DNA of 64,000 nt, from NCBI RefSeq assembly GCF_949628265.1, contig NC_088788.1:31916335-31980334 (forward strand). Reading direction: 5' to 3'. The notes under the pieces were generated by a model, which worked only from the letters and a program-made list of their open reading frames with translations, was not told the origin of the DNA and searched no databases. Below, piece after piece: positions 35,966 through 47,956 of the stretch; the first letter of the stretch is position 1, and each line of letters opens with the position of its first letter. The position numbers and the translations under genes are program-made. The DNA is from Cloeon dipterum (Eukaryota > Arthropoda > Insecta > Ephemeroptera > Baetidae).

Positions 35966-38815
35966 TTATTGCTCCTGGCTGTTTTCACCACTGGACGAAT
36001 CATCGTCATCAGCTTGGCGCCTGAGAGTTAAGGTTCCATTTGGTAAAAAAATGAAATAAAGTAAATCGTACTTACTTGTTGTATTGCGCCTGATGGGGGA
36101 TGGTGCCAAAGGAGGTGCTGGCGATGGAGGAGCCTGCAAACTGCTGGCCATCAGGGCGCTGGCCGTTCACACTGCAACGAAAAGCAATACAATAAGCCAA
36201 AGCCACGGGTAAATTTTGTTGTTTACTTGGTGCCAGTAAAGTAGGTGCTTTGACCGGGAAGCGACTCTGATCCACTGAAGGACTCAACGGTGTAGGGCCT
36301 GAAACTCTCAGTGGTGCCGAAAACATCACGCCTGAAAGCAATAAAGAGAATTGACCACATTGCAAACTTCGCAGAAAACAGTTTGGCGGGAGAACAGGGC
36401 AGTTATGAGAAATTACTGACCTGAATCTGGTGGTGGTGGCTTTGGTGCCCTCAGTAGCCTTATTGGTAGCAGGGGTGGTTCTGCGGAGGGGTCTTTGGAA
36501 CACGGTAGGACGGTTTAACAGCTGGCGGTTGGAGTCATCATCATCATCCTGGCGCTTTACAATGGGCCTCACGCTTGAGCTAGAGTACACATCTGGGAGA
36601 GACTTGGATGTGGTGGAAGATGTATCACGCCTGAGAATGAGAAATATGACAATTTTCATGAAAATATTTTTATATGTGATGAGCTATATCTACAGAGGAA
36701 TTAGAAGAAAATTATGAAACTTAAAGTTAGTTGATCAAACTGCACTTAACGCCTCGATTCTAATTGCTTATTTTTATGAATTCTTTTTGGAATACGCAAA
36801 GGCTTTTGAAGCAATAAATCCGTTTTAAACTAAATAGAAACAAAATATCAGAAAAATTACTTGAATTTGGAGGCTTCGGTGGTGGTGCGGGTAGCCCTAG
36901 TGGTGGTGGAGTCGCTGCTGGGGGTGGTAGTGGTGGTCCTGCGGAAAAGGTTGGGGCGGTTGCTCGGCCTTGGGATGAGGGTGGGCCGTTGCTGGAACAG
37001 TTGGCGGTTGCCGTTGTCGTCATCAGCTTCCTCTCCGGAACCAGAGTCAAGAGAAAGTGGGGCCTGGCGCTTGTTCTTGTGCGAGATGCTCAAGAAAGGC
37101 TTAGCCTCGGTGGTGGACGGTCCGTTGTAGAGAGGCTGAATTGGGGCGACGATGGTGGTGGAGGACTCACGCCTAGTTGCGTTTAATATTACAGTCAGGT
37201 TTGCAAGCGACAATTAAATATTCAGTGTTTACCTTTGGTGGGTGCTTTAGATTTTTATTTAATTATATTTTAATTTAAAAATTTGTTTTCTATTTGATTG
37301 AGATTTATTTTGAATTAATTGCAATTTAACAGTACTCATTTTACATATTTTCAGCATGGTTAAGTGTATTATGATTGCGTGGCGGTGGAATTCTTTATAC
37401 ATGTTTGCTAAATTCAATAAGGCTCTCTAGTATACATAATCATCCACATCGACGACTCCCTCACTCGAATGATGTTGCCTGACATCAAAAGCAACCAATT
37501 ACTTTGCAGGACATGAATCATTTCCTATAAATACGCGTCATTAGGCGCCCCATTTTTAAGGAAACTTATTTTGACGCATGCTCAAGTTAGGTTTTAAATT
37601 TAAATGTTGTGTCCACTTACTTGTTCTTAGGGGCAGCGGTGGAGGGGACCAGGGGCTTAGCTCCAAGACTGGGAGAGCCAGTGGCGATGACCTTGGCGGT
37701 GGTGGCTTCGCGCCTATCAAATAAAAAAAACTATAAATAAATTGAACTTCAACCCCTTCATTGGCAGTACAATTCACGATGAGCAACGGTGCTGGAGACA
37801 ATGGGTAGCTTGGCGGTGGTAGCTTCCTCACGCTTGTTCTTGGGAGCAGACGTGGAGACAGAGGAAGAAGCCAGAGAGCCAGGCAGGACAACAGGCCTCG
37901 GAGAGGTGACATCACGATTATCGCGCCTGAAGCAGCAATCAAATAGAATAGTACTTTTATTAACCGAGTCCAAAACTTATCACTAGAATTAATTTTGTAC
38001 CAAAACCTGTACCTTGGTGGCAGGGTGGAGGCAACCGCAAGAGGCTTCACAGGCGAGTTGGTAACCTCACGGGTATTACGGGTGGAAGAGGGAAGCACGG
38101 TGGTGCCACTCAGGGGAGAGCGAGCAGCGGCCTCTTGGTCATCGCGACTGAAAATAAATTCACCACAAGGGTAAAAGGTGCGCGCGGGAAAATGCAACGG
38201 TTATCCTTACATGAAACGTCCAGCGGTAGTTCCAGTAAGGAAGTTGGGGTTTCCTTGAGGAATGAACACTCCAGCAGAGCTGCTGGAAGGAACAAAAATA
38301 TATTCGAAAGATGTTACGGAGAAATTATTGAGTAAAATCGTGTGAAAAATGTATTAATTTCAAATAATTTTCCTAAGATACCAGATTTTTGTCAAAATTT
38401 TAATGAACATCAGGGCAGATGGCAGATAAATTGCAGAGTAAAATTATATCACGATTGAAGCAAAATCAATTTTTAAAGACGATTAATAATTAAACGCCAA
38501 AACGTGTACAAAAAATCAGCTAGCATATTTTTTCCTATCTTAATTCTACTAAACGTTTACCAAAAATTTAAAGAATAAAGTATAGTTAACACTCACCCTG
38601 GTCCTGACGATCCACCGAGGGGCTTCACAGGCTCAAAAGACGAGGAGCCAGCTCCGAAGGAGGGCCTCGAGGTAGGCACATTATCTGCAGGGAAGGCGTG
38701 GGCACAGATGGCACAGGCCAGCAACAAACCTACCGCAATCTGAAACGCAAACAGTGTCAAGTGAGGTCCATCAAGAGCTCAAGAGACTATTGCTGCGTAC
38801 CTTGGTGTGAGCCAT
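35966..38815 (-). CDS. Secreted, multi-exon, polybasic-site-rich protein (463 aa), family unknown
   Basis: Coding exons in order are 38801-38815, 38597-38739, 38211-38282, 38013-38147, 37771-37926, 37621-37713, 36861-37172, 36421-36630, 36227-36331, 36076-36171 and 35966-36020 (total 1392 nt). MAHTK is followed by a hydrophobic stretch ending CAHA, a clear signal peptide (about 20 residues). The rest is low-complexity, rich in Ser, Thr, Pro and Lys, with no Cys seen after the signal peptide. Basic sites recur: KNKR (three times), KFKR, IVKR, RFRR, YNKR and several RR. Three KR-Q sites precede acidic runs. Two blocks with DDD...NRQL...RPT...RRTT (exons 7 and 8) are internal repeats. It could be a precursor cut by furin-like or prohormone convertases, or a cuticle or egg-shell matrix protein. 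I do not recognise it. A TATA box lies 46 nt upstream of the ATG. The exon 5 donor (GTACTG) is weak and chosen only because it keeps frame. Confidence 0.72.
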
Positions 38816-38860
38816 GTCTAAGTTCGCAGAAAGATGCTGGCTGAGCGGCGGTGCGGCCGC

Positions 38861-38867
38861 TTTTATA
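38861..38867 (-). promoter_or_regulatory. TATA box of polybasic-protein gene
   Basis: The coding strand reads TATAAAA followed by GC-rich sequence. About 20-25 nt downstream is a TCAG initiator-like motif (38841-38844), and the ATG follows shortly. This is classic TATA-Inr spacing and suggests a strong, regulated promoter with a very short 5' UTR. Confidence 0.65.
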
Positions 38868-40543
38868 GGCCGTCCTTGCCTGGCGCACCAATTAGAGCAA
38901 TTAGCGCCAATTCGCGCACCTCTTAGTCACGCTTAGTCGGTGAGGGCGACGCGAAGGCAACTGACCCCGCATGCAGACATGGTCTCTTGTTTGTTTAAGC
39001 GAAATCTGCGTTTTTGGTCGCACTTCAACGTGTCAGAGCAGCAACCGATTCGATGTTGAGCTGAATGAATGGAGGCTCAACATTTAACACATTTAGCTTC
39101 TATCCATGAAAAAGATTTCCATATTTACCAATTTCTGTTATTAATGCATTTCTACCTCAGCAGGACTTAAAAACAAATTCAAACTATGGTTTACAGTCTG
39201 AAATTAAGATTTAACTTTTTTATGTCATGAATTTACAACTATATCTGAGATTAGAACGTGAAATAAAAATTTGAATAATTGGTTCGCCTGTGTTTAATTT
39301 AATATTTCATGCTATATCTATTGCAAAAATAATAACGATTATTCACAACATTTTCAGGCTTCCACAAAACATATTCACCCTGTGTGTGCTATATAGTGGT
39401 TAATTTGATAGAAATTACCCTTCCATCATTCACATCACGGATTTCAGCAAGCACCACACTTGTTAAAATATAATATTTTTCTAATTATTAAATTAATTGC
39501 TGATTTTGAGGAAAATTTTGTGCTGTGTGGATCAATGATCAGTTAAATTGATTAATGTAGATGAGATCAAATTAAAGGTAGAACTGGGGGATTTGTTCAT
39601 GAAAGAAAAATCAGACGTTCAATCAGAAATCTCGTTCTAAAGGTCGTCACTCACCCACCAGCAAAGCGATTTTGAACTATGATATTAGTACTTTACTGTT
39701 CATCATTTTTTTTAAATATTATATTTTGCCTTTAGTTAATTTATAGTATGATCAAAATCAGATTTTATTTTTCCATGAAATAGGGCTGCGGTTGACAGGC
39801 AAATCTAGATGGCATTAATGAAAAATCGACTTTTTCGACAAGGAAATATCCGATCTTTTCTTCCACTAGGATGGAGACGTTTTTAAAGATTCAACGCGCT
39901 ATATAATTAGATTAAAATTTATTTGGATGGATCTTGTACAGTTGCGAAATATAGCCGCGTTTTCCAGCAATTTCTCTATCTGCGCTTCAGTTCTGAGAAT
40001 GTGAATCCCAAAGTCAATTAACACTTGACTTCGGCCACGGCCTGAGACAATTAACACAATGCCGTCACAAAATCTTTCTGCAAAGTAAATATTACTGATT
40101 AGCAAATGATGACAGGCGTGTGCCGAGCGGTAGATCAAGTAAATGGTGTCACTTGCCAAGAATAGCAAAGATGTGAATAAAACACAATCTGAATTTAGTG
40201 TGCGCTCAGAAATTTTTTAATTGTTTATAATTTTTGACATTTTCAATACATTCACTATAGGTATAAGTCACTTTTGGACCTTCGGACGAAGAGAAAGAGA
40301 GGAATGGAGCGGAGAATATGTAATAATTATTTTCGATTTGATAACACCGTAGAGAGATTGCAATGCGACTCAAGCAAAGAGTCAGCATAACAAATAATTC
40401 AAATCAAAACCAGATTAAACTATTTCCTTAATGTCAAAAACTTGCTTCAACCAGCGAATTTCATCACAAGTATTAATTTTAAATAATGTAGCTCTGTAAT
40501 CAGTTGGCCGCTGCAAAACGTGAACATTCAGGGATGCAGCTCA
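38868..40543. other. Region between polybasic-protein gene promoter and ARFGAP1 stop
   Basis: AT-rich. The right part is probably ARFGAP1 3' UTR, with a minus-strand AATAAA at 39918-39923. An 89-codon minus-strand open frame ending at 39899 has no recognised domain and probably lies in that UTR. Confidence 0.5.
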
Positions 40544-42542
40544 CTACCAGCCGGCATCATCCCATTTGTTGCCCCAGTCATCTCCGGGTTTACTCTTGGA
40601 CCCACTTGTCACGCCGTTTGACTTTACCGGGGACTCGCCCCAGTCATCCCAGCCCTGCTCTTCTTCGTATTTTCGAGTGCTGCAAACATGAAGTTGTTCA
40701 GAATTATTGATGACATTATTTGCAAAAAAAACAATCCTGTCTTACCTGCCCCCTTCGGTGAGGGAAGATTTTTCATTGCGTGGCGACGTTGGAGATGATG
40801 TGGAGTTCTGATAAGGGTCAAAATTGCTAGGCGGCTGCTCTGAATTGGGGGAAAGAACTCGGCCAATGTCGGTCCAACCTTTTTTACCTAGCTCGCCCAT
40901 CTGATAATGATAAAAAAATTTTAAATTGCTTGGTACACATGGCTTTGATATAACTTGTAATTTGCATTTAATTTCCATAAAGTGAGCGAAAATGAATTTT
41001 TACTCAAGCAGATGGAAAGAAATAAAAAAAATGTTCAAAATAAAATAACTGCAATCCAACCTTGGAAGCTAAGGTGGTAACTTGCGAGCCTACGTCTTCA
41101 AGCAGTTTACCTTCCTTGACCTACATTTGAAAGCAAAACAAATTAAAAAATGACGAAACAAAATGGAGTGATAAAAACAGCATTGTGCAGGGAATTTAAA
41201 CTCCTTGTTGTTATTACCTTTTCACCAACCGTAGCACCGATTTCAGACACCTTCTGAGTCGCCACTGACCCTATCTTTAAGGCATTTTCTGTAGCTTTAC
41301 TGGCCACTTTGGAAGCAGATGATGAAAATACGGACCACCCCTGAGGCACCAGAACATTCAATCAAAAGACTGAGCAAGGATTTAAGTTCTTACAGAAGCT
41401 AGAGAGCCCATGGCACTGCCAAAAAATTCTTGTGATGAGCTTCTTGGTGGTGGATCCATGGTGTAACCAAACCCTGAGTATTTTCCACCTTGAGATGGTG
41501 GCAAGTGACTGAAAAATAGATAAAACTCTAAAGCATAAGATCGAGACGACTTCGAAACTAAAAACGTCTACAGTTAAACATACACAAAGTTTATGGAATG
41601 CAGCAACACTGCTCAGTTTTAAGAAAAAGATTTTCCACGCGATTTGTAATTATTTACAGTTGAGAGCAAACGTACTCTGGCCTTGAGGCGTTTTCCTCTT
41701 GCCTTCGGTTGAAAAATGCTTGTTTCTGGTCTTGGAATTCCGGCGATTGATAGTTCTGTTCTGCTCCTTGGTACCCACCAGAGAAATCACTCTGGTAGCT
41801 GTTGTAACCACTAGACTCAGAGCTTTGCTTTAGAGATCGCTGCGAGCTTGAATTGACAATGCCGCTACTGTACTTTTGGGCTGGAGAACTGGCCTCATCC
41901 CATGGAAGCCCCTGCGCCAAGGTGGAGATCTGGAAAGGCCAAAGTCGTTATCAGGTCGAGTTTTTAAATGAAATTTTGCACTCATAGCGAGCATGACCCA
42001 GTTCCAACACACGCACCTTGTCACGATAAAGGGCCGCTGCTTTTGTATTATACTTCTGCTGGATGCTCAGGGTTTCGTCCCAATCATCTTGAGTGTCGAA
42101 AAACTCTCTCGCCCTCTGATTTCCTCCCACCTACGAAATGATAAAAGTGCACAAGAACGCTCACAGGTCGGATGTTGATAAGACCTTCATCTTCTCCAGT
42201 TCACTGTCCTTCCACTTGTCCATGCTGATGGAACGCACAAACGAAAGGTGGACGCCAAGTCCTCGGTGCTTGCCAGAGCACTCGAGGCATATCCAAATCC
42301 CATAGGTCACAGACACCCACTGGGGGTTGTACGTCCCGCACTCAAAGCATTTCTGCATAGAAAAAGCCCAACGATAACACCAATATTTTTATCACTTAAA
42401 CGCAAGTCAATAAATAACTGCAAAAGCTTAAATCGTAAAAAATAATTTGATGAATCCAATGAGCTGATTCAAAGGGACCTACCCCATTTGCATCCCTGAT
42501 TTTAAGGTCTTGAAGCACCTTCCGAGTGCGAGGACTTGCCAT
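40544..42542 (-). CDS. ARFGAP1: ARFGAP1, GTPase-activating protein for Arf1 (394 aa)
   Basis: Coding exons in order are 42483-42542, 42185-42352, 42017-42130, 41676-41929, 41394-41508, 41218-41340, 41061-41120, 40746-40900 and 40544-40679. The start [13 protein letters not shown] matches the family's N-terminus. The ArfGAP zinc finger uses C22, C25, C42 and C45, with the arginine finger R50 in CSGKHRGLG. The segment spanning the exon 5/6 junction ([20 protein letters not shown]) is Ser/Thr-rich and amphipathic like the ALPS curvature-sensing motifs. The C-terminus carries WDDWGE and DDWGNKWDD, Trp-based motifs like those that contact coatomer. Length is close to the human protein (406). Known role: stimulates GTP hydrolysis on Arf1 at the Golgi during COPI coat cycling. 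In-frame ATGs upstream (for example 42669) exist, but the conserved start is preferred. Confidence 0.93.
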
Positions 42543-42760
42543 GTCAACCAACACAGCAGCTGGGACGTAATCATCAACCTGCTGCAGCGCTGATGACGTC
42601 AAACTGGCCTCGTTTTGAATGGATTTGGCGCGAAGGAGGTGTGGAATAATGGAATGCGGCGTCGCCATGGGTACGGGTGACACACCATAATAATAATAAT
42701 ATATACTTGGGGCTGATAAAATTCAAATCCAATCGAGGAATAAATTACACTTCTCATGCT
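42543..42760. promoter_or_regulatory. Divergent promoter of ARFGAP1 and IFT74
   Basis: Only 218 bp separate the two start codons on opposite strands. A perfect CRE palindrome, TGACGTCA, is at 42594-42601, about 50 nt upstream of the ARFGAP1 ATG. There is no TATA box at a suitable distance that I can see. A shared bidirectional promoter is inferred. Confidence 0.6.
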
Positions 42761-45700
42761 ATGTCGCAGAGAAATATCAGCAGACCCGTTTCGAGAGTGG
42801 GCGCCGACGAGAGGCCTCGAACGCGTTGGACACGTGAGGAACGACCGCTCACAAGGAGTTTGGCCGAGGATAGACCGAGTATTCCTGACGCCATGCGGAG
42901 GGGATCAGCAGCGATGTCAGCGACTAATAGTGAGGACGTGTTTTCTAGGCCGATTTCTAGAAGAGGAGCAAAAGAGTCAGACAGAGTAAGACATTTGTTT
43001 TATTTTATGTAAGATCAACCACGAATATTGATTTTTCATCACACGAAATAAGTAAGACAAAGCAAATGAGCCAAAGCTAGTCTTAACTGAATAGTGAATC
43101 GATCAAAAATGTTTGAACGTTATTTAGCCGCGTATCATAATTATTTTTTTAACAACTATCCCAATTATCAATCAATCTCCTCTCACTCAGATTAATTTAC
43201 AAATAAAATCGTTCGTAGTTCTAATGTTCAAAATATACACCAATAGCAGATGTCTGCCGTTCCAACAGACCGGCCTATGACAGGAATTGTAAGACCACCC
43301 TCGACAACTGTCATTAAGGGAACAGGGCTTAAGCCCATTGGAACAGGTATTAAACTGAAGCGACTTGAAAAATTACCAATCTTGAGACTTGCGTCGTGTC
43401 ACACTTGAATAGTTTTAAATTTGTAAAATACAAACAGGCGCTGCTGGAGTTTCCCATCGGCAGGTTCAGGATCGGTCATATTTCATGGGTCTTATAAGAT
43501 CTGCTATGGGAGAGCTAACAAGCGAGATTTCAAAGCTGAAAGGCCAGAGCGAAGAAATAAAAGCGGAAAAGGCTGCCTCTCAGGTGTTTGAGAAAAGGGT
43601 CCGAGAATTAGCAGAGGAGTTGACTGGTACGCACCAAGTTCAATTGTTGATTGATGTTTTAAGTTTTTGATAGGTTTGCAAGAGCAACTCTCGGACTATA
43701 ACTTGCTAGTGGACAGACTAAACACGGGAGCTGAAGTGTCGGACGTGAATTTGGAAATCGCAGATGTAGCGCACGAAAGCGAAAAAATTTCTAAAGAGGT
43801 GGAGTCCCTGTTTGCCAAGAAGCAAACCCTTGAGGATGAGTCCAACGAACTGAAGGAAAAACTAAAACAGGTCGGTTGGTGCGAGAAAAATAATTTTTGT
43901 AGCCGTATTTCAATACTCCTTTTTGTATGGAGCACAGGAGCAGCACATAACTGAAAAATTGGTCTTGCAACTGGACATGGCAGGTCAAGAAAAATTCGCT
44001 AGACTGCAGCTAAATACAACTAAACTAGACGCCAAGGCAGACGAGCTGCAGTCACAATTAGACGCCATGAACGCCGAAATGAAAGAATTAGAAGAGAAAA
44101 TAGCGCAATCCGAGGTTTGCAACAAAATCGAAAGAGTCCGGATGTAAAATGCTCAAAAATCGTAGATCCACAAGGAGTCGCTGCGGCTGCAACGACGTCT
44201 GCACGATCTAACTGTCCGCAGGGACGCTTTAGCCGAGGAGGAGCGCAACCGACAATCACCAGGCCAGCAAAGGGACTCTTTGCTGGCAGCTGTTAAGTCA
44301 CACAACGCAGAGCTTGCCGCTTTGGATGCACAGAGCGAGAGAGAAAAACAAGCCATCCTCGTCCTGCAGAACAGCATCTCGCAAGCAACACAGGTAGGTG
44401 TAACAATAATGCATCCCGCTCTGAATGCACGTGTAGCGGCACAGCGTGATCATGAACACGGCAGGCGCGTTGAGAAATAAAATTATTGGACACCTATTTT
44501 GAGACATAAATTAAATTAACGTGCAAAAATTCTTACCTATTTCTTACGCTTATAAAAAGAGATATTGTCTCCCTTGCAAGGCACTGGAACAAAACAACTC
44601 CGACCGGACGTCGCAGTACTCAGAACTGAAGAAGAAAGAGGCAGCCATCGAGGAATTTCTGTCTGGGTTTGAGCTGGCAATGCAACAAGAACAAGCGAGA
44701 CGAAACGAATTGGAGAAAGAGGTCGTCACCGCACTCCAAGCTTATTCAGCCCTGTTGGAAAAAACACAAAATTTGCCAAGGTGCGTTTCAAGGAAATAAT
44801 TCAACGTCCTTAAAAGAAATATGTAGGTAACTTTGTGCTCATATATATTGACAAAATGTTGGAAGATTTTTGCCAAATGGTGATTTACGCCAAAAGTGGT
44901 AAGTAAATACCACTTTCAATTTGATGGTATTTACCATTGGCTAGTAGCTGGGTAAAAAGTCCGGGATTTTGTAAGCAAATTTTATCTAGCCTAACTTGGG
45001 GTGTCTGTATGATTTAATAAATCGTACTATTTCATGAAAATTTAAATATATTCCAAAAATTGCACCGATTTCAATTTTCCACGGGCTGGAAGAAAAAAAT
45101 AATTTTAAGGGAATTTTAGGACGAACAAATTTATTTTTTAATTTGAATTTCAGTCTTGAGGCCTACGGTGAGTTAAAGGAGCAGCTTGGATTGAAGGAGG
45201 GCGAAGTTGAAAAGGCTAAATTCACTACGCAAGGGTTAAACCAACAGGAGGCGCACCTCAAGTCACAAATGACCAGAGTAAGAAGTGCTGAACAAACCAA
45301 TAATTTTAACTCATTGATTCCTCACAAAAGGTGTTGGAGTTGGAGGAAAAGGTGACGAGAGAAACAGATAATTTGCGGTCCAAGATGAAGGAAATGGAGA
45401 CCGAGCAACTGAGGTTGTCTGACCTGCCAGGGTTGAGGGGAAAGGAGGAGGAGCGTAAGAAGCAGTTGGAGATTCAGAAGAATCAGGCCCAAAAAGAGAT
45501 GCAAGAAAAGCAGCTGCTCTTAAAGAGCGCCAGAGAAAAATATATTTCCTTGGAGGTAAATCACAGTTGTCACAAAATTGGAACAAAATAAGGGAGTTTC
45601 GAGACTGACTGTCTAAAGCCAAGGTTTTAAACCGATTTAGTTAGAACAGGCCAATCAAACTTGGAGCCTACTTAATACAGTAAATTTAATAGTGTTGGTC

Positions 45701-45975
45701 TCGTCCAGTTAAGTGATAGCGTTGTGTGTTTATATTCATTTATTATTTGCAAAAATTGATTTCAGAAAGCACTATTAGAGAACGATGTGTGGACCCAGTT
45801 AAATCATCTAGAGCACAAGTGGAGCCAAGCAGCGCAAAACAATCAGGCATTGACCGACTACATCACGGCACACCAAACGCAGTCAGATTATAAATCTATC
45901 AAAGACAGGGCAATGAATATGGTGGAACAGTACAATCAGTTCCTTAAAACGGCGCAAATAAGGCCAAATAATTAA
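42761..45975 (+). CDS. IFT74: IFT74, intraflagellar transport protein (623 aa)
   Basis: Coding exons are 42761-42985, 43250-43346, 43438-43626, 43674-43870, 43938-44114, 44166-44393, 44581-44780, 45154-45277, 45331-45555 and 45766-45975. The first 100 residues are basic and Arg/Pro/Ser-rich. In IFT74 this region binds tubulin together with IFT81. The rest is long coiled coil. Family signatures include DRSYFMGLIRSAMGELT, LQEQLSDYNLLVDRLNT, and a C-terminus with LEHKW, SDYKSIK and YNQFLK. Length is close to the human protein (600). Known role: IFT-B core subunit, partner of IFT81, carrying tubulin in cilia; in insects ciliated cells are mainly sensory neurons and, in many groups, sperm. The gene is arranged head to head with ARFGAP1. 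In-frame codons upstream of the chosen ATG are treated as 5' UTR. Confidence 0.93.
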
Positions 45976-46087
45976 TATATTTACGTGGATATTTTTTAAA
46001 TTTGTGTCTTCTAGAAATTACAATAATTTAAGTCTTATATATCTTTTACCAAAATATTTAGAGTGCTTTTACCTCTGATAGACTGAA

Positions 46088-46101
46088 AATAAATTAATAA
46101 A
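46088..46101 (+). terminator. Poly(A) signals of IFT74
   Basis: Two overlapping-range AATAAA hexamers (46088-46093 and 46096-46101) lie about 115 nt after the stop. Confidence 0.6.
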
Positions 46102-47956
46102 CAATACATTAGCGTATTGTGTTGGAGACACCTCTATGAGGACGAGTTTCAGTCTCTTATCCTGCCCCAGCCATGCGCTCTGCTCTCATTATTCTCATTT
46201 TCGCAGTGTAATATTTTTATCGTTCAGATTGTTAGCATGTTTTATGGCCTAGCTGATTGAATTTTGATGTATTCTTCCTATTTAAAAGACGATGACATAG
46301 TTTCTAACGATAAACATGATATTTCTGAACTGTTAGACATGGAGGACGGATCATTCTTGGCGTTGACGGAAATATAAGCTATTGCAGAAGCCAGAAGTGA
46401 TGATTCGGCGCGATGGTGCGTTTTTAAACCCCTTGAGCGTTTTGAGCCGCTGTATTTATTTACCTCCTTGTGCCATCCCTGGCAGTCGGCAGCCAGTTAA
46501 CATTGCCAATTAGCAGCCCAAAAAGATAATCAAAAGCCAATAATGCCCGGATACGCACACTCATCCGTCGGTCCAGACTGGAGATGTCATTGAACAGTTA
46601 AATAAATTACATCATCAACCTCTAAAAATCCAATAAGTGATGCGGATTGTGAATAGTTTGAAACGAGTTCATTCAAACATTTCATCGCATGGTGACGATA
46701 AATCTTGCTAAATTTATACATAAAACCATGCATGAAATCATATTAAATTAAGTGAGCTACAATTTGTGATGATGCAAAATTTGCAATAAAATGTGCCAAA
46801 ACTGGCATTAAAGAAAATAAAATAATATACTCACAATGTAATAAACCTAGAGCTGGGGCATTCTGATGTTATTGGCGGTTGCTTTTTGCAGTCAGATCGC
46901 CTGGGCAGCCCTACCAGCCCTTATTTCGCTTCGCAGCTTCACAAAAATTGTAGTTCTTTCTTCAGGAACACAAATCCAAATTGATTCGTCAATTCCAGGA
47001 GTTAATTAATGTTAGTTAATTAATCAATGAATCACAGTTCACAGCCATCACATGCCGCTTGTTTGTTTTGCGACGAGGTGTGGGTTTTTACCACGATAAA
47101 TACCGCTGCGTACCCTTTAAGTCTCAAAATTATAAAGTTGAGAAAAACAAAATTTTATGAAGCCCGCCTGCTCCCTTATAAATATATGTATTTTTATACA
47201 ATGGTTAGGCTTTGCTTTCATTTTCATAAGAACAATGGAGCAGGGAGACTGGGGAGGGAGAAAGAATGTGGAAGAGTTCCATGAAAACAGTAAACAGATG
47301 AGGCGACCCCAACAATAATTTGTAAAGACAATGAATTATTATGTACAATACATAGTTTTAGCCGTTTGTAAGGCGTTTTAGCGATTGGCACTGGAACAAT
47401 TTTTTCCCAGTTGGAACGTTGGAAGTGGGAGGTTGGGGCGAGTTGAGTTGGAGCTCATGGTTAAACACCATGACTTGGTAGAGGTGGAGAGATAGCAAGT
47501 AATTGCGTTTTATGTTGAATCATACATTGCGAGACTTGTGAGAACCTGCTAAGATCTGCACGCGCATTCTACAGGAGTTTGGAGGAATAGGTGGGCAAAC
47601 AAGGGAAGGGAGGGAAAAAACGACTGTGATCTAGCGCGGGGATTCCTCATTCCTCCGCACTAGCAACAGTAGCAACTAACTCAAAACAGAATAGTGCACC
47701 GCTACAGCGACAGCGGCAGGGCGGTAGAGGGCCAGAAAGTTTGAAAGGACAACGACGCTTTGGATCCGCCATTTCCAAAATCTTTTTCGCATCCATAATT
47801 GAGTTAAACCATCAGAATTGGTTACAAGTGCTAAGGTAATTATCGGAATTTCCTGCGAGCGATGAAGCTTTCATATTATTATGTCATAATATGAAATTCT
47901 TTTAATAGTTTTTCCAGTTTTTCACTTGTTGCGCAGCGAATCGGAAAACCGCGAAA
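46102..47956. other. Intergenic region upstream of the HMG-like gene
   Basis: No supported gene. A likely 5' UTR intron acceptor (TTGCGCAG, ending at 47937) occurs just before the next gene's ATG, so the promoter is probably upstream, near the GC-richer stretch at 47600-47780. Confidence 0.5.

Noticed and set aside
36072-36659. 195-codon minus-strand open frame
   Set aside because: It reads through introns of the polybasic-protein gene. Only exon 8 and exon 10 portions are in the true frame; splice signals with consistent phase explain the region better.
37556-38197. 213-codon minus-strand open frame
   Set aside because: A composite of exon 4 in frame with intron and other exons out of frame. 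The spliced model gives compositionally consistent segments.
39899-40168. 89-codon minus-strand open frame
   Set aside because: It lies in the probable ARFGAP1 3' UTR, has no known domain, and would need an independent promoter. Not impossible, but unsupported.
42543-42669. N-terminal extension of ARFGAP1 from an upstream in-frame ATG
   Set aside because: The conserved family N-terminus begins at MASPRTR. The extension shows no family similarity and includes the CRE motif.
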